DNA of 64,000 bases from Belnapia arida (GCF_016773205.1 NZ_JAETWB010000001.1:682001-746000), one strand, 5' to 3'. Shown: positions 28,043-36,603, numbered from the stretch's first letter. Notes: generated from the sequence alone by a model not told the origin. Made by a program: numbers and translations.

Positions 28043-29376
28043 GCGAGGATCGCCCAGAGCTCCATGCGAAGATTGGGGAATTCACCGGCGACGTGAATGG
28101 CGAAGCCACCCGAGGTCTGCATCTGCTGCCAGTGCGGGCTGCCGCGATCCAGCTCGAAGTAGGTGGCGCCCGCATGGAAGGGGATCTGCCGCGGCGCGAC
28201 GGGGAGGGGGCGCACGGCGATGCCGGGCAGCGCCACGTTCACCAGCTCACGAATATGCTCGACGGCACCGATCTTCACCTGGTTGGGGAAGAGGCGGCGG
28301 AGGTGCTCGGACGGCATCTCGGCCTGGACCGAGAGGACGAAGGAGCCGGCGCGCAGCCAGTTGCGGTCGGTGATCGGGCCGATGCGGACGCCGTGGCGCG
28401 CGTCGCGCAGCGGGATGGAGACGGCGTTCTGGTCGATATCGGCCGAGAGGGCGCGGCGCAGGTCGGCGATCACCGGAGCGAAGCTGCGCTGCAGGTCCTC
28501 GTGGCGGTAGCCGGGATAGGAGGCGGCGCGGCGGTTCGGGTCGGTGAAGGTGGCGAGCTCGCCGGCAAGCTGGACGAGGCCGCTGTAGAGCGCCTCGGGG
28601 TGGATGTTGCCGGCATCGGCCCAGTGGGCGAGCAGCGGCTGCCAGCGGTTCAGCGCTTGCAGGAGAAGGAACTGGCTGACATCGGAGACGCCGCGCGAGC
28701 CGGGCTGCGAGAGACGGCCGGCCAGGGCTTCGGCGCGCTGGCCGATCATGCCGACCAGCTCGGCGACCAGGTTGGCGAGCGGCGTGGCGGCGGAGATGCG
28801 GAGGCAGGTCGGGATGTAGCGCTCGTCGACGATGACGCGGCGGTCGGCCTGGACTTCGACGATGCGAGCGATGCCGATGCCGGTGAAGCCGGCGCGCTCC
28901 TCCGTATCCAGCATGAAGCGCAGCCGCGGGCGGCCGACCTGCAGTTCGGCGGGGAGGGTGCTGTCGGAATGGGTGTCGAAGGCCTCGAAGCTGCGCAGCG
29001 CGTAGCGGGCGCCGCCGTTCTCCGGCCCCTCGGTGAAGGCGACCTCGGGACTTCCGGGCTGGCGGAGGGGCGCGGCGAGGTAGACGACGGCGTTGCGGGT
29101 GCCCTCCGGCAGGTCGAGCGGGACGGGCTGGTCGGCCTGGCCGGGAATCGCGAAGGGCGTGCCGTCCTCCAGCACGCCGGCGGCATTGGCGAGGGCGAAT
29201 TTGCCGGCGCCCAGCAGGTCGCGGTCGAGCGAGAGCTCCGTCACGCCCCAGGGGTGCGGGCGCAGCGGCGCGGTGCGCGCCTGGAGCAGGTGCTCCAAGT
29301 AGCGGTCCTGCTGCTGGAAGTGCTGGGCGCGGAGGAACATCCCCTCCTGCCAGACCACCTTGTCGTACCAGCTCAT
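28039..29376 (-). CDS. tssK: Type VI secretion baseplate-membrane linker TssK
   Basis: A 445-residue TssK protein, the trimeric connector between baseplate and TssL/TssM. The N terminus VVWQEGMFLRAQHFQQQDRYLEHLL is the family signature, followed by the WGVTELSLD segment and the shoulder and head domains, ending near FELDRGSPHWQQMQTSGGFAIHVAGEFPNLRMELWAIL. Length is normal. It is the only baseplate-proximal gene here: TssE, TssF and TssG are not within the window. A 27-base gap separates it from the FHA gene upstream. Confidence 0.96.
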   Translation of the reverse strand: MSWYDKVVWQEGMFLRAQHFQQQDRYLEHLLQARTAPLRPHPWGVTELSLDRDLLGAGKFALANAAGVLEDGTPFAIPGQADQPVPLDLPEGTRNAVVYLAAPLRQPGSPEVAFTEGPENGGARYALRSFEAFDTHSDSTLPAELQVGRPRLRFMLDTEERAGFTGIGIARIVEVQADRRVIVDERYIPTCLRISAATPLANLVAELVGMIGQRAEALAGRLSQPGSRGVSDVSQFLLLQALNRWQPLLAHWADAGNIHPEALYSGLVQLAGELATFTDPNRRAASYPGYRHEDLQRSFAPVIADLRRALSADIDQNAVSIPLRDARHGVRIGPITDRNWLRAGSFVLSVQAEMPSEHLRRLFPNQVKIGAVEHIRELVNVALPGIAVRPLPVAPRQIPFHAGATYFELDRGSPHWQQMQTSGGFAIHVAGEFPNLRMELWAILA

Positions 29377-29403
29377 GCCCCGAACTCCCCCCGGCGGTGC
29401 CGG

Positions 29404-30816
29404 CTACCGCCCGCCATCCCTGCGCGACGCTTCCTCATAGGCCCGCGCGAAGGCCTTGCCGAAGGCGCTGTCGAAATCATCCTCGAACTGGTCGATGACC
29501 TGGCCGTGCAGCGCCCTGTAGGCGTCCCACAGCCGCTTCTCGCGGGCGCCGAGGAAGCCGCCGCCCTTGTCGGCCGCTTCGATGCCCGCGGGCGCCAGCT
29601 TCTCCAGCAGGGCGCGGGCGGCGGCCTGGGTCGCGGCGAGCGAGGCGACCTGGTGCGCGTTGAGGTCGGCGACCGTCTCCTCGACGGCCTTCACCTGCGG
29701 CCGGGGGCCGAGCAGGGCGGCCAGCGCCGCATCGTCAGTGGCGGCGAATTTCAGCGGATTGTTGCCGGCGGCGCGGAGCATGGTCTGCTCGATGCGGAAT
29801 TCGCGCTTCACGTCGGCCCGGGCGATGAGCAGGGCGCGGAGCCCGGCGACGGCGGCACGGAGGCTGGCGCCGGCGGCGGTGAGGGCGGCGGCGGGGTCGA
29901 CGCCGGCCAGCGCGGTCGGCGGCAGGCCGGCGCCTTGCAGCAGCAACGCGAGGGCGGCGCCGGGGGCGAGCGAGGCGGCTGCGGGCGGAGGTGCGGCGGC
30001 GGGAACGGCCGGGGCAGGCGCGGGGGTGGGCACCGGAGTGGCGAGGTTGGCCGGGGCGGGGATGGCGATGCTCGGCACCCCTTCCTCGGCGAAGGGATCG
30101 GCCGGCTCGGGCGCAGGCGGCGCGTCGGTGGGCGGGTCCCAGGCGGGGATGGCAGCGGCGGGCGGCGCGGCCGGCGGCGGGGCCTTGGGCGTAAGGTCGA
30201 AGTCGAGGTCCCAGTCATCCGGCAGCGCCGTCGCGGCGGGCACCACCGCGCGGGGCGGGGTGAAGGCGTCGGAGGCCGCGGGCCGGTGGTCCGGCATCGG
30301 CGCCTCGCCCAGGAAGGGGTCGAAATCCGCCGGCAGGGCGACGCCGCCGCTCGGCAGCGCCGGGGTGGCGAAGCCGGGGGAGGGCTCCATCGATGGCGCC
30401 GGGGCAAAGGGATCGGCGTAGGGGTCGGGGGCGGCGCGGCCGATCCCCGGCAAGGGAGAGGCGCCCCAGCCGGGGGTGCCGCCGAAGCCCTGCTGTGCGG
30501 CGGCGCTGATCCGCACCTCGATCTCGTAGCTGCCGAGACGGAGGCGATCGCCGTCGGAAAGGGGGGCGACCAGGTCGCGGCCGATCGGCGTGCCGGCGTG
30601 GTTGAGGAAGGTGCCGTTGGTCGAGAGGTCGCGCACCTGCCAGAAGCCGCCGCGGTACTCGAGCACGCAGTGGCGCTTGGAGAGCACGCGCTCCGGGTCC
30701 TGCAGCTGCCATTCGCATTCGAGGCCGCGGCCGATGCTGAGGTCGCCGCCGGAGGAGCTGCGGCTCTCGGGCACCGCGGCCTCCGGGCAGCGCAGCACGT
30801 TGAGGGTCAGCTGCAT
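29404..30816 (-). CDS. tagH: FHA-domain type VI secretion protein (TagH/Fha)
   Basis: A 470-residue regulator or scaffold of the T6SS. The N-terminal FHA domain (about 20-90) has its phosphothreonine-binding residues: Gly29-Arg30, Ser46-Arg48-His49 in LSKRH and Asn67-Gly68 in STNGTF. A long Pro/Ala-rich linker (about 110-270) follows, then a helical C-terminal domain typical of type VI FHA proteins, ending in DFDSAFGKAFARAYEEASRRDG. FHA proteins are activated by PpkA-type kinase phosphorylation and reset by the PP2C phosphatase encoded downstream. One base separates it from the PAAR gene. Confidence 0.93.
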   Translation of the reverse strand: MQLTLNVLRCPEAAVPESRSSSGGDLSIGRGLECEWQLQDPERVLSKRHCVLEYRGGFWQVRDLSTNGTFLNHAGTPIGRDLVAPLSDGDRLRLGSYEIEVRISAAAQQGFGGTPGWGASPLPGIGRAAPDPYADPFAPAPSMEPSPGFATPALPSGGVALPADFDPFLGEAPMPDHRPAASDAFTPPRAVVPAATALPDDWDLDFDLTPKAPPPAAPPAAAIPAWDPPTDAPPAPEPADPFAEEGVPSIAIPAPANLATPVPTPAPAPAVPAAAPPPAAASLAPGAALALLLQGAGLPPTALAGVDPAAALTAAGASLRAAVAGLRALLIARADVKREFRIEQTMLRAAGNNPLKFAATDDAALAALLGPRPQVKAVEETVADLNAHQVASLAATQAAARALLEKLAPAGIEAADKGGGFLGAREKRLWDAYRALHGQVIDQFEDDFDSAFGKAFARAYEEASRRDGGR

Positions 30817-30817
30817 C

Positions 30818-31105
30818 TCAGCTCACTATGACGGTGGGACAGCCCAGGACGACACTGCCGCCATGCGCCGTCATGCTGCCCATATACGCGGCGGGTTGGC
30901 CCTTGATGAACACCTTGAAGGAGCCGAGCGCGATGACGTCGGGCGGGCCGACGCAGACGCACATGTCGCCGACGCGGGCGGCGGGCAGCCCGCCGATCAG
31001 CACCGTCACCCCGCCCGGCGGCAGGATCGGGCCGCCGACATGGGGGACCGGGCCGGTGAGCATGGGGCAGACATGCATGTCGGTGATGCGGGAGGCGGGG
31101 GGCAT
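30818..31105 (-). CDS. PAAR-domain spike-tip protein
   Basis: A 95-residue PAAR protein, expected to sharpen the tip of the VgrG trimer. It begins MPPASRITDMHVCP and contains paired GG-V and PAA-V-GD motifs (GGLPAARVGDMCVCVGPPD) and TAHGGSVVLGCPTV near the end. His11, Cys13, Cys49 and His81 are candidate zinc ligands. There is no C-terminal toxin extension, so it would have to recruit a separate effector or act only as a cap. Its start codon shares one base with the upstream stop. The frame is open further upstream but lacks similarity. Confidence 0.92.
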   Translation of the reverse strand: MPPASRITDMHVCPMLTGPVPHVGGPILPPGGVTVLIGGLPAARVGDMCVCVGPPDVIALGSFKVFIKGQPAAYMGSMTAHGGSVVLGCPTVIVS

Positions 31106-31701
31106 CAGCCCTCTCCTTCGGGCGGCAGGCGGCCGGCGCCACCGGTGCCGATGTCGCGGGCGCTGGCGATGAAGCGGGGGTAGCGCACCGGGGCGCGCTC
31201 GGGCGCGGTTCGCACGGTGGCGAGCACCACGGCACCGGCGATGGCGACGCCGGTGAGGTGCTCGGCGGGCGGGACCACCGGCTGGCCCTCGGGCGACATG
31301 CTGCCGCCGGACCAGAAGGCGCCGACCGCGGCCCAGGCTTCCGTGCTGCGGAAGGCGGCGCGCTCGGCGGCGGCCATGGCGGCGCGGCGGGCGGCCTCGT
31401 CGGGGCGGCGCACCCAGGCCTCGGCGGCGTCGAGCGCCTGCGCATCCTCCGCCCGTGCCGCCGGGTCGGGCACGGCGCGGGCGCACATGCAGGCCCACCA
31501 GACGGCCTCGCGCTTCGGCAGGGCATGGGCGAGGAGGCGGAGCGCCTCGGTCATGCGGCCGGCGCCTTCGAGCCGGGCGAGCGCCGCCTCGGCATCGGCG
31601 AGGCCGGCCAGCAGCGCGCTGCCCTCGGCATCGAGCTCGAGCCGGGGGAGCAGGGGGGAGAGGGCCACCAGGAGCTTGGAGGCGGGGCGTGCCGTGCTCA
31701 T
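31105..31701 (-). CDS. Conserved T6SS-linked protein of unknown function
   Basis: A 198-residue soluble protein, strongly helical and very rich in Ala, Glu and Arg over residues 10-150 (LADAEAALARLEGAGRMTEALRLLAHALPKREAVWWACMCAR). The C-terminal 50 residues are different: a GVAIAGAVVLATVRT hydrophobic strand or helix and a YPRFIASARDIGTG motif. There is no signal peptide. It may belong to DUF6931, which I recall as T6SS-associated but cannot verify here. Position between vgrG and PAAR, 5 bases after vgrG and overlapping PAAR by 1, suggests an adaptor or chaperone for the spike; this is inference. Confidence 0.75.
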   Translation of the reverse strand: MSTARPASKLLVALSPLLPRLELDAEGSALLAGLADAEAALARLEGAGRMTEALRLLAHALPKREAVWWACMCARAVPDPAARAEDAQALDAAEAWVRRPDEAARRAAMAAAERAAFRSTEAWAAVGAFWSGGSMSPEGQPVVPPAEHLTGVAIAGAVVLATVRTAPERAPVRYPRFIASARDIGTGGAGRLPPEGEG

Positions 31702-31706
31702 GCCGC

Positions 31707-33704
31707 TCACCCGATCATCACGATGGCGCCGGAGGCCTGCAGCATGGCCGTGCCCTTGACCGTGGTCATCATGCCCTGCGCGTCGAGCTGCAGCTTGCCG
31801 TCCAGCTTCACCATCATGCCGCTGATGGTGATGCCCATCTGATCGAGCTTCAGCTCGGAGGTGCCGACCTTCAGCGTGATGCCCTGCATCGCCTCGATGG
31901 TCACCGCGCCGAGCGAGGTCTTCACGCTGTAGTTCCCCATGTCGAGCACGGTGCTCATGTTGCCCATGGAGAGCTTGAGGTCGTGGTTGCCCATCTTCAG
32001 GGTCTGCGAGAGGTTGCCGGTGCTGAGCGTGTAGGTGTCGTTGCCGGTCTTGATGGTGGTCTCGCGGTTGCCGGTGTTGACCGTCAGCGTCTCGTCGCCC
32101 TCGACGGTCGTCGTGCGCTTGCCGGTCTTGACCAGGCGCGTCTCGTTGCCGTCGCGCACGGTGGTGTCGAGGTCGTGCTTCACCAGCACGTTCATGTCGA
32201 ACTCGGCTTGGATATAGACCTCCTCCGAGCCCTTCTTGTCCTCGAAGCGCAGCAGGTTGGCGTTGTCCTTGCCGCCGCCCTTCGAGGAGCGGGTGGTGAT
32301 GCCGCTCTGGGTGTTGAGCGAGGGCATGGCGTAGGGCGGCGGCGCTTCCTGGTTGTGGATGCTGCCGAGCACCACGGGCTTGTCCGGGTCCCCGTCGAGG
32401 AAGCCGACCAGCACCTCGTCGCCGATCCGCGGCAGGAACCAGGTGCCGCCCCACTTGCCGGCCCAGGGCTGCGAGACGCGGACGTAGCAGGAGGTGTTCT
32501 GGTCCTTCTTGCCGTACCGGTCCCAGAGGAACTGGACCTTCACCCGGCCGTGCTGGTCGCAGTGGATCTCCTCGCCCGAGGGGCCGGTGACGATGGCGCT
32601 CTGCAGGGCGGGCATGGGCGGGCGGCGGCGCGGCGCGGCGTTGCGCCAGGCGCGGTCGGCGGGGATGGCGACGAAGCTGTTGCCGTAGTGCGACTGGCCG
32701 TCGCCGACCAGCTGCGTCTCGTCCATCGCCTCGTGCCGGAGGGCGGTGACCAGCCACGGGGTCACCGAGCCGTCGAGCCCCTCCTGCACCTTGATCTTGC
32801 CGCCGGCGAAGAGGGCGGCGACCTGGGTGCGGCCCTCGGCGGAATCGGCCTGGGCCTCGTTCTGCTCCATGCCGATGGTCGAGGGGTCGCCACCGGGCTG
32901 GACCGCCTGGCCGGCGCCCCAGCGATAGACCTCCCAGGTGGCGGCATCGGGCGTGGGGAGCCTGGTCTGCGCCGTGGCCTGCAACAGGGATGAGGGCTTC
33001 AGCATGTCGAAGTCGTAGCCGACATGCTTGCCGGGCTGCAGCGCGCCGGAGACGCGCCAGTCGGTGACGGCGTCGGCCTCGTTGGAGGCGGCGCGCACCA
33101 CGAGCGTCTCGCCGGGCACCTGCGGGAAGTCGGCATTGGCGCCGGTCACCGTCAGCGTGTGGTCGTTCCCGCCGTGCTGGAAGAAGTAGCCGGCGCCGAC
33201 CTCGTCCATCAGCCGGCTGGCAAAGTCGAAATCGGTCTCGTGGAACTGCACGCAGTAGGGGCGCGGGGTGGAGGGCAGGGTGCCGAAGCGCACCGGGGCG
33301 ACGCTCGCCTCGCCGAGGATGGCGGTGAGGATGTCCTGCACCGACTGATCCTGGAAGATGCGGCAATCCGCCGTGCGGGTCATGTTCCAGAGCAGCGGCA
33401 CGGCTTCCAGCCGGTAGGCGGTGAGGCCGCGCTCGTGGCCGGCCACCTTGGCGAAGGCGCGGACCATGCCGTTGAAGTGGCGCTCCGGCTGGGTGCCGAG
33501 GGCGATGGTGCAGGTGATCGACTTGCCGAGCAGGTCCTTCGGGGTGAGGTCGCTCTTCGCCGACAGCACCTCCGCCTCGATGACGAAGGGACGGCCGATC
33601 GCCTCGGTGACGCTGAGATGGCGCAGGACCAGCACATCGGGGCCGAGCGGCGAGGTGATCCCGAGGAGCCTGCCCGACTGGCTGATCTCCGGCGAATCCG
33701 ACAT
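31707..33704 (-). CDS. vgrG: Type VI secretion spike protein VgrG (TssI)
   Basis: A 665-residue VgrG with the gp27/gp44-like base (residues about 15-370), an OB-fold gp5 segment with the GEEIHCDQHGRVKVQFLWDRYG signature, and a C-terminal beta-helix rich in Gly-Asn-x repeats (TGNRETTIKTGN and similar). It stops soon after the helix (SGAIVMIG), so it carries no extra effector domain. The ATG at 33704 is preferred: an earlier in-frame ATG at 33734 falls inside the predicted -10 box. It is the first gene of the operon. Confidence 0.95.
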   Translation of the reverse strand: MSDSPEISQSGRLLGITSPLGPDVLVLRHLSVTEAIGRPFVIEAEVLSAKSDLTPKDLLGKSITCTIALGTQPERHFNGMVRAFAKVAGHERGLTAYRLEAVPLLWNMTRTADCRIFQDQSVQDILTAILGEASVAPVRFGTLPSTPRPYCVQFHETDFDFASRLMDEVGAGYFFQHGGNDHTLTVTGANADFPQVPGETLVVRAASNEADAVTDWRVSGALQPGKHVGYDFDMLKPSSLLQATAQTRLPTPDAATWEVYRWGAGQAVQPGGDPSTIGMEQNEAQADSAEGRTQVAALFAGGKIKVQEGLDGSVTPWLVTALRHEAMDETQLVGDGQSHYGNSFVAIPADRAWRNAAPRRRPPMPALQSAIVTGPSGEEIHCDQHGRVKVQFLWDRYGKKDQNTSCYVRVSQPWAGKWGGTWFLPRIGDEVLVGFLDGDPDKPVVLGSIHNQEAPPPYAMPSLNTQSGITTRSSKGGGKDNANLLRFEDKKGSEEVYIQAEFDMNVLVKHDLDTTVRDGNETRLVKTGKRTTTVEGDETLTVNTGNRETTIKTGNDTYTLSTGNLSQTLKMGNHDLKLSMGNMSTVLDMGNYSVKTSLGAVTIEAMQGITLKVGTSELKLDQMGITISGMMVKLDGKLQLDAQGMMTTVKGTAMLQASGAIVMIG

Positions 33705-33729
33705 GCCCCCCCCTACGCCCCGTTCCGCT

Positions 33730-33758
33730 ATCATACAGGGCCCCTACTACCGGTGGAA
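33730..33758 (-). promoter_or_regulatory. Candidate promoter of the T6SS operon
   Basis: On the minus strand TTCCAC (33753-33758) and TATGAT (33730-33735) are 17 bases apart and lie about 26-30 bases before the vgrG ATG. The -10 element is good and the -35 is weak, as expected for a regulated promoter. No sigma-54 -24/-12 element was seen. Confidence 0.4.
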
Positions 33759-33905
33759 TACCGCGATCCACCCCGGCCGGCGCGACTTTCGCGACGACGT
33801 GAGCATTATGGTGACGGCTGCAACCCGGCCGATGAGGCGGCGGCCGGGCATTTGACCGGCAGCCTGGCCTCCATGAAGCTGGGACCTTCCGGGAGGACTG
33901 ACGCC

Positions 33906-34613
33906 ATGACCGAACGCCCCTTCACCCGCGCCGATCTCGATCTGCTGCGGCGCTGGGACACGCCGTCCATCTGCAACGCGCTCGAGCTGGTGGCCCCGGC
34001 CCGGCGGGGGCGCGGCTTCACGCTGAAGCCCTTCACCGCCGCCGATCCCTCCCTGCCGCCGCTCTGCGGCCTGGCGCGCACCGGGCAGATCCGCGCCGCC
34101 GCCCCCTCCGGCCGCACCCGGGAGCAGGACCGCGATGCGCGCATCGGCTGGTACGACTACGTCGCCGATGCCGACCTGCCGACCATCGTCGTCATCGAGG
34201 ACCTCGACGAGACGCCCGGCATCGGCGCCTTCTGGGGCGAGGTGAACAGCGCCATCCACAAGGGCCTCGGTTGCCAGGGCTGCGTCACCAGCGGCTCCTT
34301 CCGCGACCTCGACATGCTGGCGCCGGGCTTCCAGATCATCGGCGGGATGGTCAATCCGAGCCATGCGCATGTCCACATGGTCGATTTCGGCCGTGACGTG
34401 CTCGTCCACGGCATGCCCTGCATGCATGACGACGTGGTGCACGCCGACCGGCACGGCGCCGTCGTCATCCCGGCGGAATGCGTACGGCAGCTGCCGGAGG
34501 CGATCGACCTCGTCGCCCGGCGCGAGGCGGTGATCCTCGAGATGGCGAAGCGGGACGACTTCGACATCCACAAGCTGAAAGAGGCGCTCTCGCGGGCGGA
34601 CGAGATCCACTGA
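33906..34613 (+). CDS. RraA-like protein / HMG-aldolase family
   Basis: A 235-residue member of the RraA/demethylmenaquinone-methyltransferase-like superfamily, which includes 4-hydroxy-4-methyl-2-oxoglutarate aldolases. The metal-binding Arg-Asp pair occurs in GCVTSGSFRDLDML and is the hallmark of aldolase-competent members. The HVHMVDFG and PCMHDDVVHAD segments follow. A GGGAGG site lies 9 bases before this ATG; an ATG 11 codons earlier has none. The C-terminal tail DFDIHKLKEALSRADE is typical of the larger subgroup. It diverges from vgrG across about 200 bases; a role in secretion is not implied. Confidence 0.85.
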   Translation: MTERPFTRADLDLLRRWDTPSICNALELVAPARRGRGFTLKPFTAADPSLPPLCGLARTGQIRAAAPSGRTREQDRDARIGWYDYVADADLPTIVVIEDLDETPGIGAFWGEVNSAIHKGLGCQGCVTSGSFRDLDMLAPGFQIIGGMVNPSHAHVHMVDFGRDVLVHGMPCMHDDVVHADRHGAVVIPAECVRQLPEAIDLVARREAVILEMAKRDDFDIHKLKEALSRADEIH

Positions 34614-34996
34614 GGATCCGGCCCGGACCTGCGCTCGGCCTGGCGCTGCTGCTGGCCGGTCCGGCAGCGGCGGAGCCGGGCTGGGAGGAGCGGCTCGGCC
34701 TGCTGGCGCCGGCGCTCCGGGCCTGCCTCGACGGGGATCTCGGCGCCTATGTCGACGACGTGGGGCCGGCCGCAAACGGGCGGCTCGCGGTCAGGGTGCG
34801 GCGCGGGCGGGTGACGGAGCGCTGCCTGGTCGGCGAGCAGGGGCGCGTCGCGATGCGGCTGACGCTGGCCGATGCGCCGGCGCCGGCGCCCGCGGCGGCC
34901 GCCTATTTCCTCGAACGGCGCTGCGCCGACGCGCGACGGATCGCGGCGCCGGACGGAACGGTGCTGGGCTGGCTCGCCTATCCGGCCTGTTCGTAA
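34610..34996 (+). CDS. Small exported hypothetical protein (non-ATG start)
   Basis: About 128 residues when read from a CTG that overlaps the RraA stop (CTGA). No ATG, GTG or TTG offers a better start near the signal peptide, which reads RIRPGPALGLALLLAGPAAAEP. The mature part contains three cysteines (in ACLDG, ERCLV and ERRCADA, with a fourth near the end) and hydrophobic alternation consistent with a small disulfide-bonded periplasmic domain. No family recognised. Its end overlaps the convergent cyclase gene by 19 bases. The start assignment is uncertain. Confidence 0.5.
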   Translation: MRIRPGPALGLALLLAGPAAAEPGWEERLGLLAPALRACLDGDLGAYVDDVGPAANGRLAVRVRRGRVTERCLVGEQGRVAMRLTLADAPAPAPAAAAYFLERRCADARRIAAPDGTVLGWLAYPACS

Positions 34997-35970
34997 AGCG
35001 CGCTGCGGACCTGGTCCTTCCCGCCGGCCTTGGCGGCGTACATCATCGCATCCGCCGCGGAGAGGGCGGCCTCGGCCGAGGCGGGCATGGAGTCGAAGCC
35101 GACCGAGCCGATCGACGCGGTGACTGGCCAGCCGCCGCGCGCCATGCCCTCGGCCAGCGCCAGGCGGATGCGCTCGGCCCGTTGCGCGGCGCCGGCGGTC
35201 TCGCCGAGCAGGACGCAGAACTCGTCGCCGCCGAGGCGGGCCAGGCTGTCCGTCTCGCACGTGGCCGCGCGCAGCACATCGGCGACGGCGCGCAGCACGG
35301 CATCGCCGGCGGCATGGCCCAGCCGGTCGTTCACGCCCTTGAAGCCATCGAGGTCGATGAAGAGAAGGGTGAAGGGGCAGCGCACGGCGAGCGTTGCATC
35401 CAGCGCCGTCATCAGCGCCGAGCGGTTGGGCAGGCCGGTCAGCCCATCGGTGACGGCCAGGTCGTGCATGCGCCGCATCGCCCGGCGCAGCTCCAGCGCC
35501 GTCGATACCGAGCGGGCGAGGCCGGAAAGGATCTCCAGCTCCTCCTCGCTGGTCGAGCGCGGCGCGTGGTCGAGTACGCAGAGGGTGCCGAGGGCGAAGC
35601 CCTCCGCATTCACCAGCGGGATGCCGGTATAGGAGCGGAGGCCGGGATCGGCGTGAACCAGCGGGTTATCGGCGAAGCGCGGATCGACCCGCGCATCCTC
35701 GATCACCAGGGGCTGGCCAGGGTCGAGGATGGCATGAGCACAGAAGGCGAGGTTGCGCGGCGCCTCGGTGAGCTCCGCGCCGTGCCGGGCCTTGGCCCAG
35801 ATGCGCTCGGCATCGATCAGCGAGACCAGGGCAATAGGCCGGCGGGTGAGCCGGGCAGCGAGGCGGACGATGTCGTCGAAGGCGGCCTCGCACGCCGTGT
35901 CCAGCACGGCATAGGAGCGCAGCGCGGCGAGGCGGCCGGTTTCGTCCGGCGGCAGCGGGGCGGCGGGCAT
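34978..35970 (-). CDS. GAF-GGDEF diguanylate cyclase
   Basis: A 330-residue signalling enzyme producing c-di-GMP. The N-terminal GAF domain (about 20-155) contains FDDIVRLAARL and DPRFADNPLVHADPGLRSYTGIPLV, the common phytochrome-like GAF arrangement. The GGDEF domain follows with the intact active-site GGDEF at 247-251. The inhibitory I-site, normally RxxD five residues upstream, reads Cys238-Glu-Thr-Asp241, so its arginine is missing and classic product inhibition is probably lost. No membrane segment is seen, so the protein is cytoplasmic. The signal bound by GAF is unknown. Confidence 0.93.
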   Translation of the reverse strand: MPAAPLPPDETGRLAALRSYAVLDTACEAAFDDIVRLAARLTRRPIALVSLIDAERIWAKARHGAELTEAPRNLAFCAHAILDPGQPLVIEDARVDPRFADNPLVHADPGLRSYTGIPLVNAEGFALGTLCVLDHAPRSTSEEELEILSGLARSVSTALELRRAMRRMHDLAVTDGLTGLPNRSALMTALDATLAVRCPFTLLFIDLDGFKGVNDRLGHAAGDAVLRAVADVLRAATCETDSLARLGGDEFCVLLGETAGAAQRAERIRLALAEGMARGGWPVTASIGSVGFDSMPASAEAALSAADAMMYAAKAGGKDQVRSALYEQAG

Positions 35971-36096
35971 GATCGGTGGTCCTGGTTGGTTGCATCCATG
36001 TTAGCACAACCACTGGATGATATCCCATGCAATCTCCCGGGAGGCTGGACAAGCCGCGGCGGCTCGGCCCGAATGGCGCGGAGCATGGGAGGCGGC

Positions 36097-36546
36097 ATGG
36101 CGGAGAGGCAGGTGCTGGCGGTGGTGCGGCCGGACTGGGTCGACCACTACGGCCACATGAACATGGCTTACTATCTGGCGGTGTTCGACATAGCGACGGA
36201 CCAGCTCTGGCCGAGCCTCGGCCTCGGCAAGCCGCTGCATGCGGAGGGGTTCGGCACCTTCGCCGCTGAGGCCTGGGTGAATTACGTGCGCGAGGTGCGG
36301 GAGGGCATGCCGCTGTCCTGCACGAGTGAGGTGCTGGCCTATGACGGCAAGCGGCTGATCGCGGTGCACCGGATGCTCCATGCCGAGGAGGGCTGGCTCG
36401 CCGCCGAGAACGAGGTTCTCTACCTCTGCATGGATCTTGCCGTGCGGCGGGTGGGGCTCTGGCCGGCGCGCGTGCTGGAGCGCTTCGCGGCGGCCTGCAC
36501 CGGGGCGGCGCCGCGGCGGCTCGTGTTGCGGCGCCGCGAGGGCTAG
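36097..36546 (+). CDS. Acyl-CoA thioesterase, hotdog fold
   Basis: A 149-residue hotdog-fold protein of the 4-hydroxybenzoyl-CoA-thioesterase group, hydrolysing acyl-CoA thioesters in the cytoplasm. The signature DHYGHMNMAYY is present, with Asp16, His17, Gly19, His20 and Asn22 in the catalytic loop. The sequence YVREVREGMPLSCTSEVLAYDGKRLIAVHRMLHAEEG is the central helix-strand region, resembling the thioesterase domain of carnitine dehydrogenases. In-frame ATGs at 36073 and 36085 are alternatives; a GGGAGG sits 4 bases before 36097. No gene neighbour suggests its substrate. Confidence 0.85.
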   Translation: MAERQVLAVVRPDWVDHYGHMNMAYYLAVFDIATDQLWPSLGLGKPLHAEGFGTFAAEAWVNYVREVREGMPLSCTSEVLAYDGKRLIAVHRMLHAEEGWLAAENEVLYLCMDLAVRRVGLWPARVLERFAAACTGAAPRRLVLRRREG

Positions 36547-36603
36547 GACAAATACCCAAGCCGGACTCAGTGATCGCCGGACCGCGGATCATTCGATCGC
36601 GCT

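Noticed and set aside
31900-32200. Repeated Gly-Asn-coding units at the vgrG 3' half as a DNA tandem repeat
   Set aside because: They are the normal beta-helix repeats of VgrG and the DNA copies differ enough not to be a recent repeat.
33024-33905. Extension of the RraA-like gene far upstream
   Set aside because: The extra sequence is antisense to vgrG and carries no similarity; a good ribosome-binding site marks the start at 33906.
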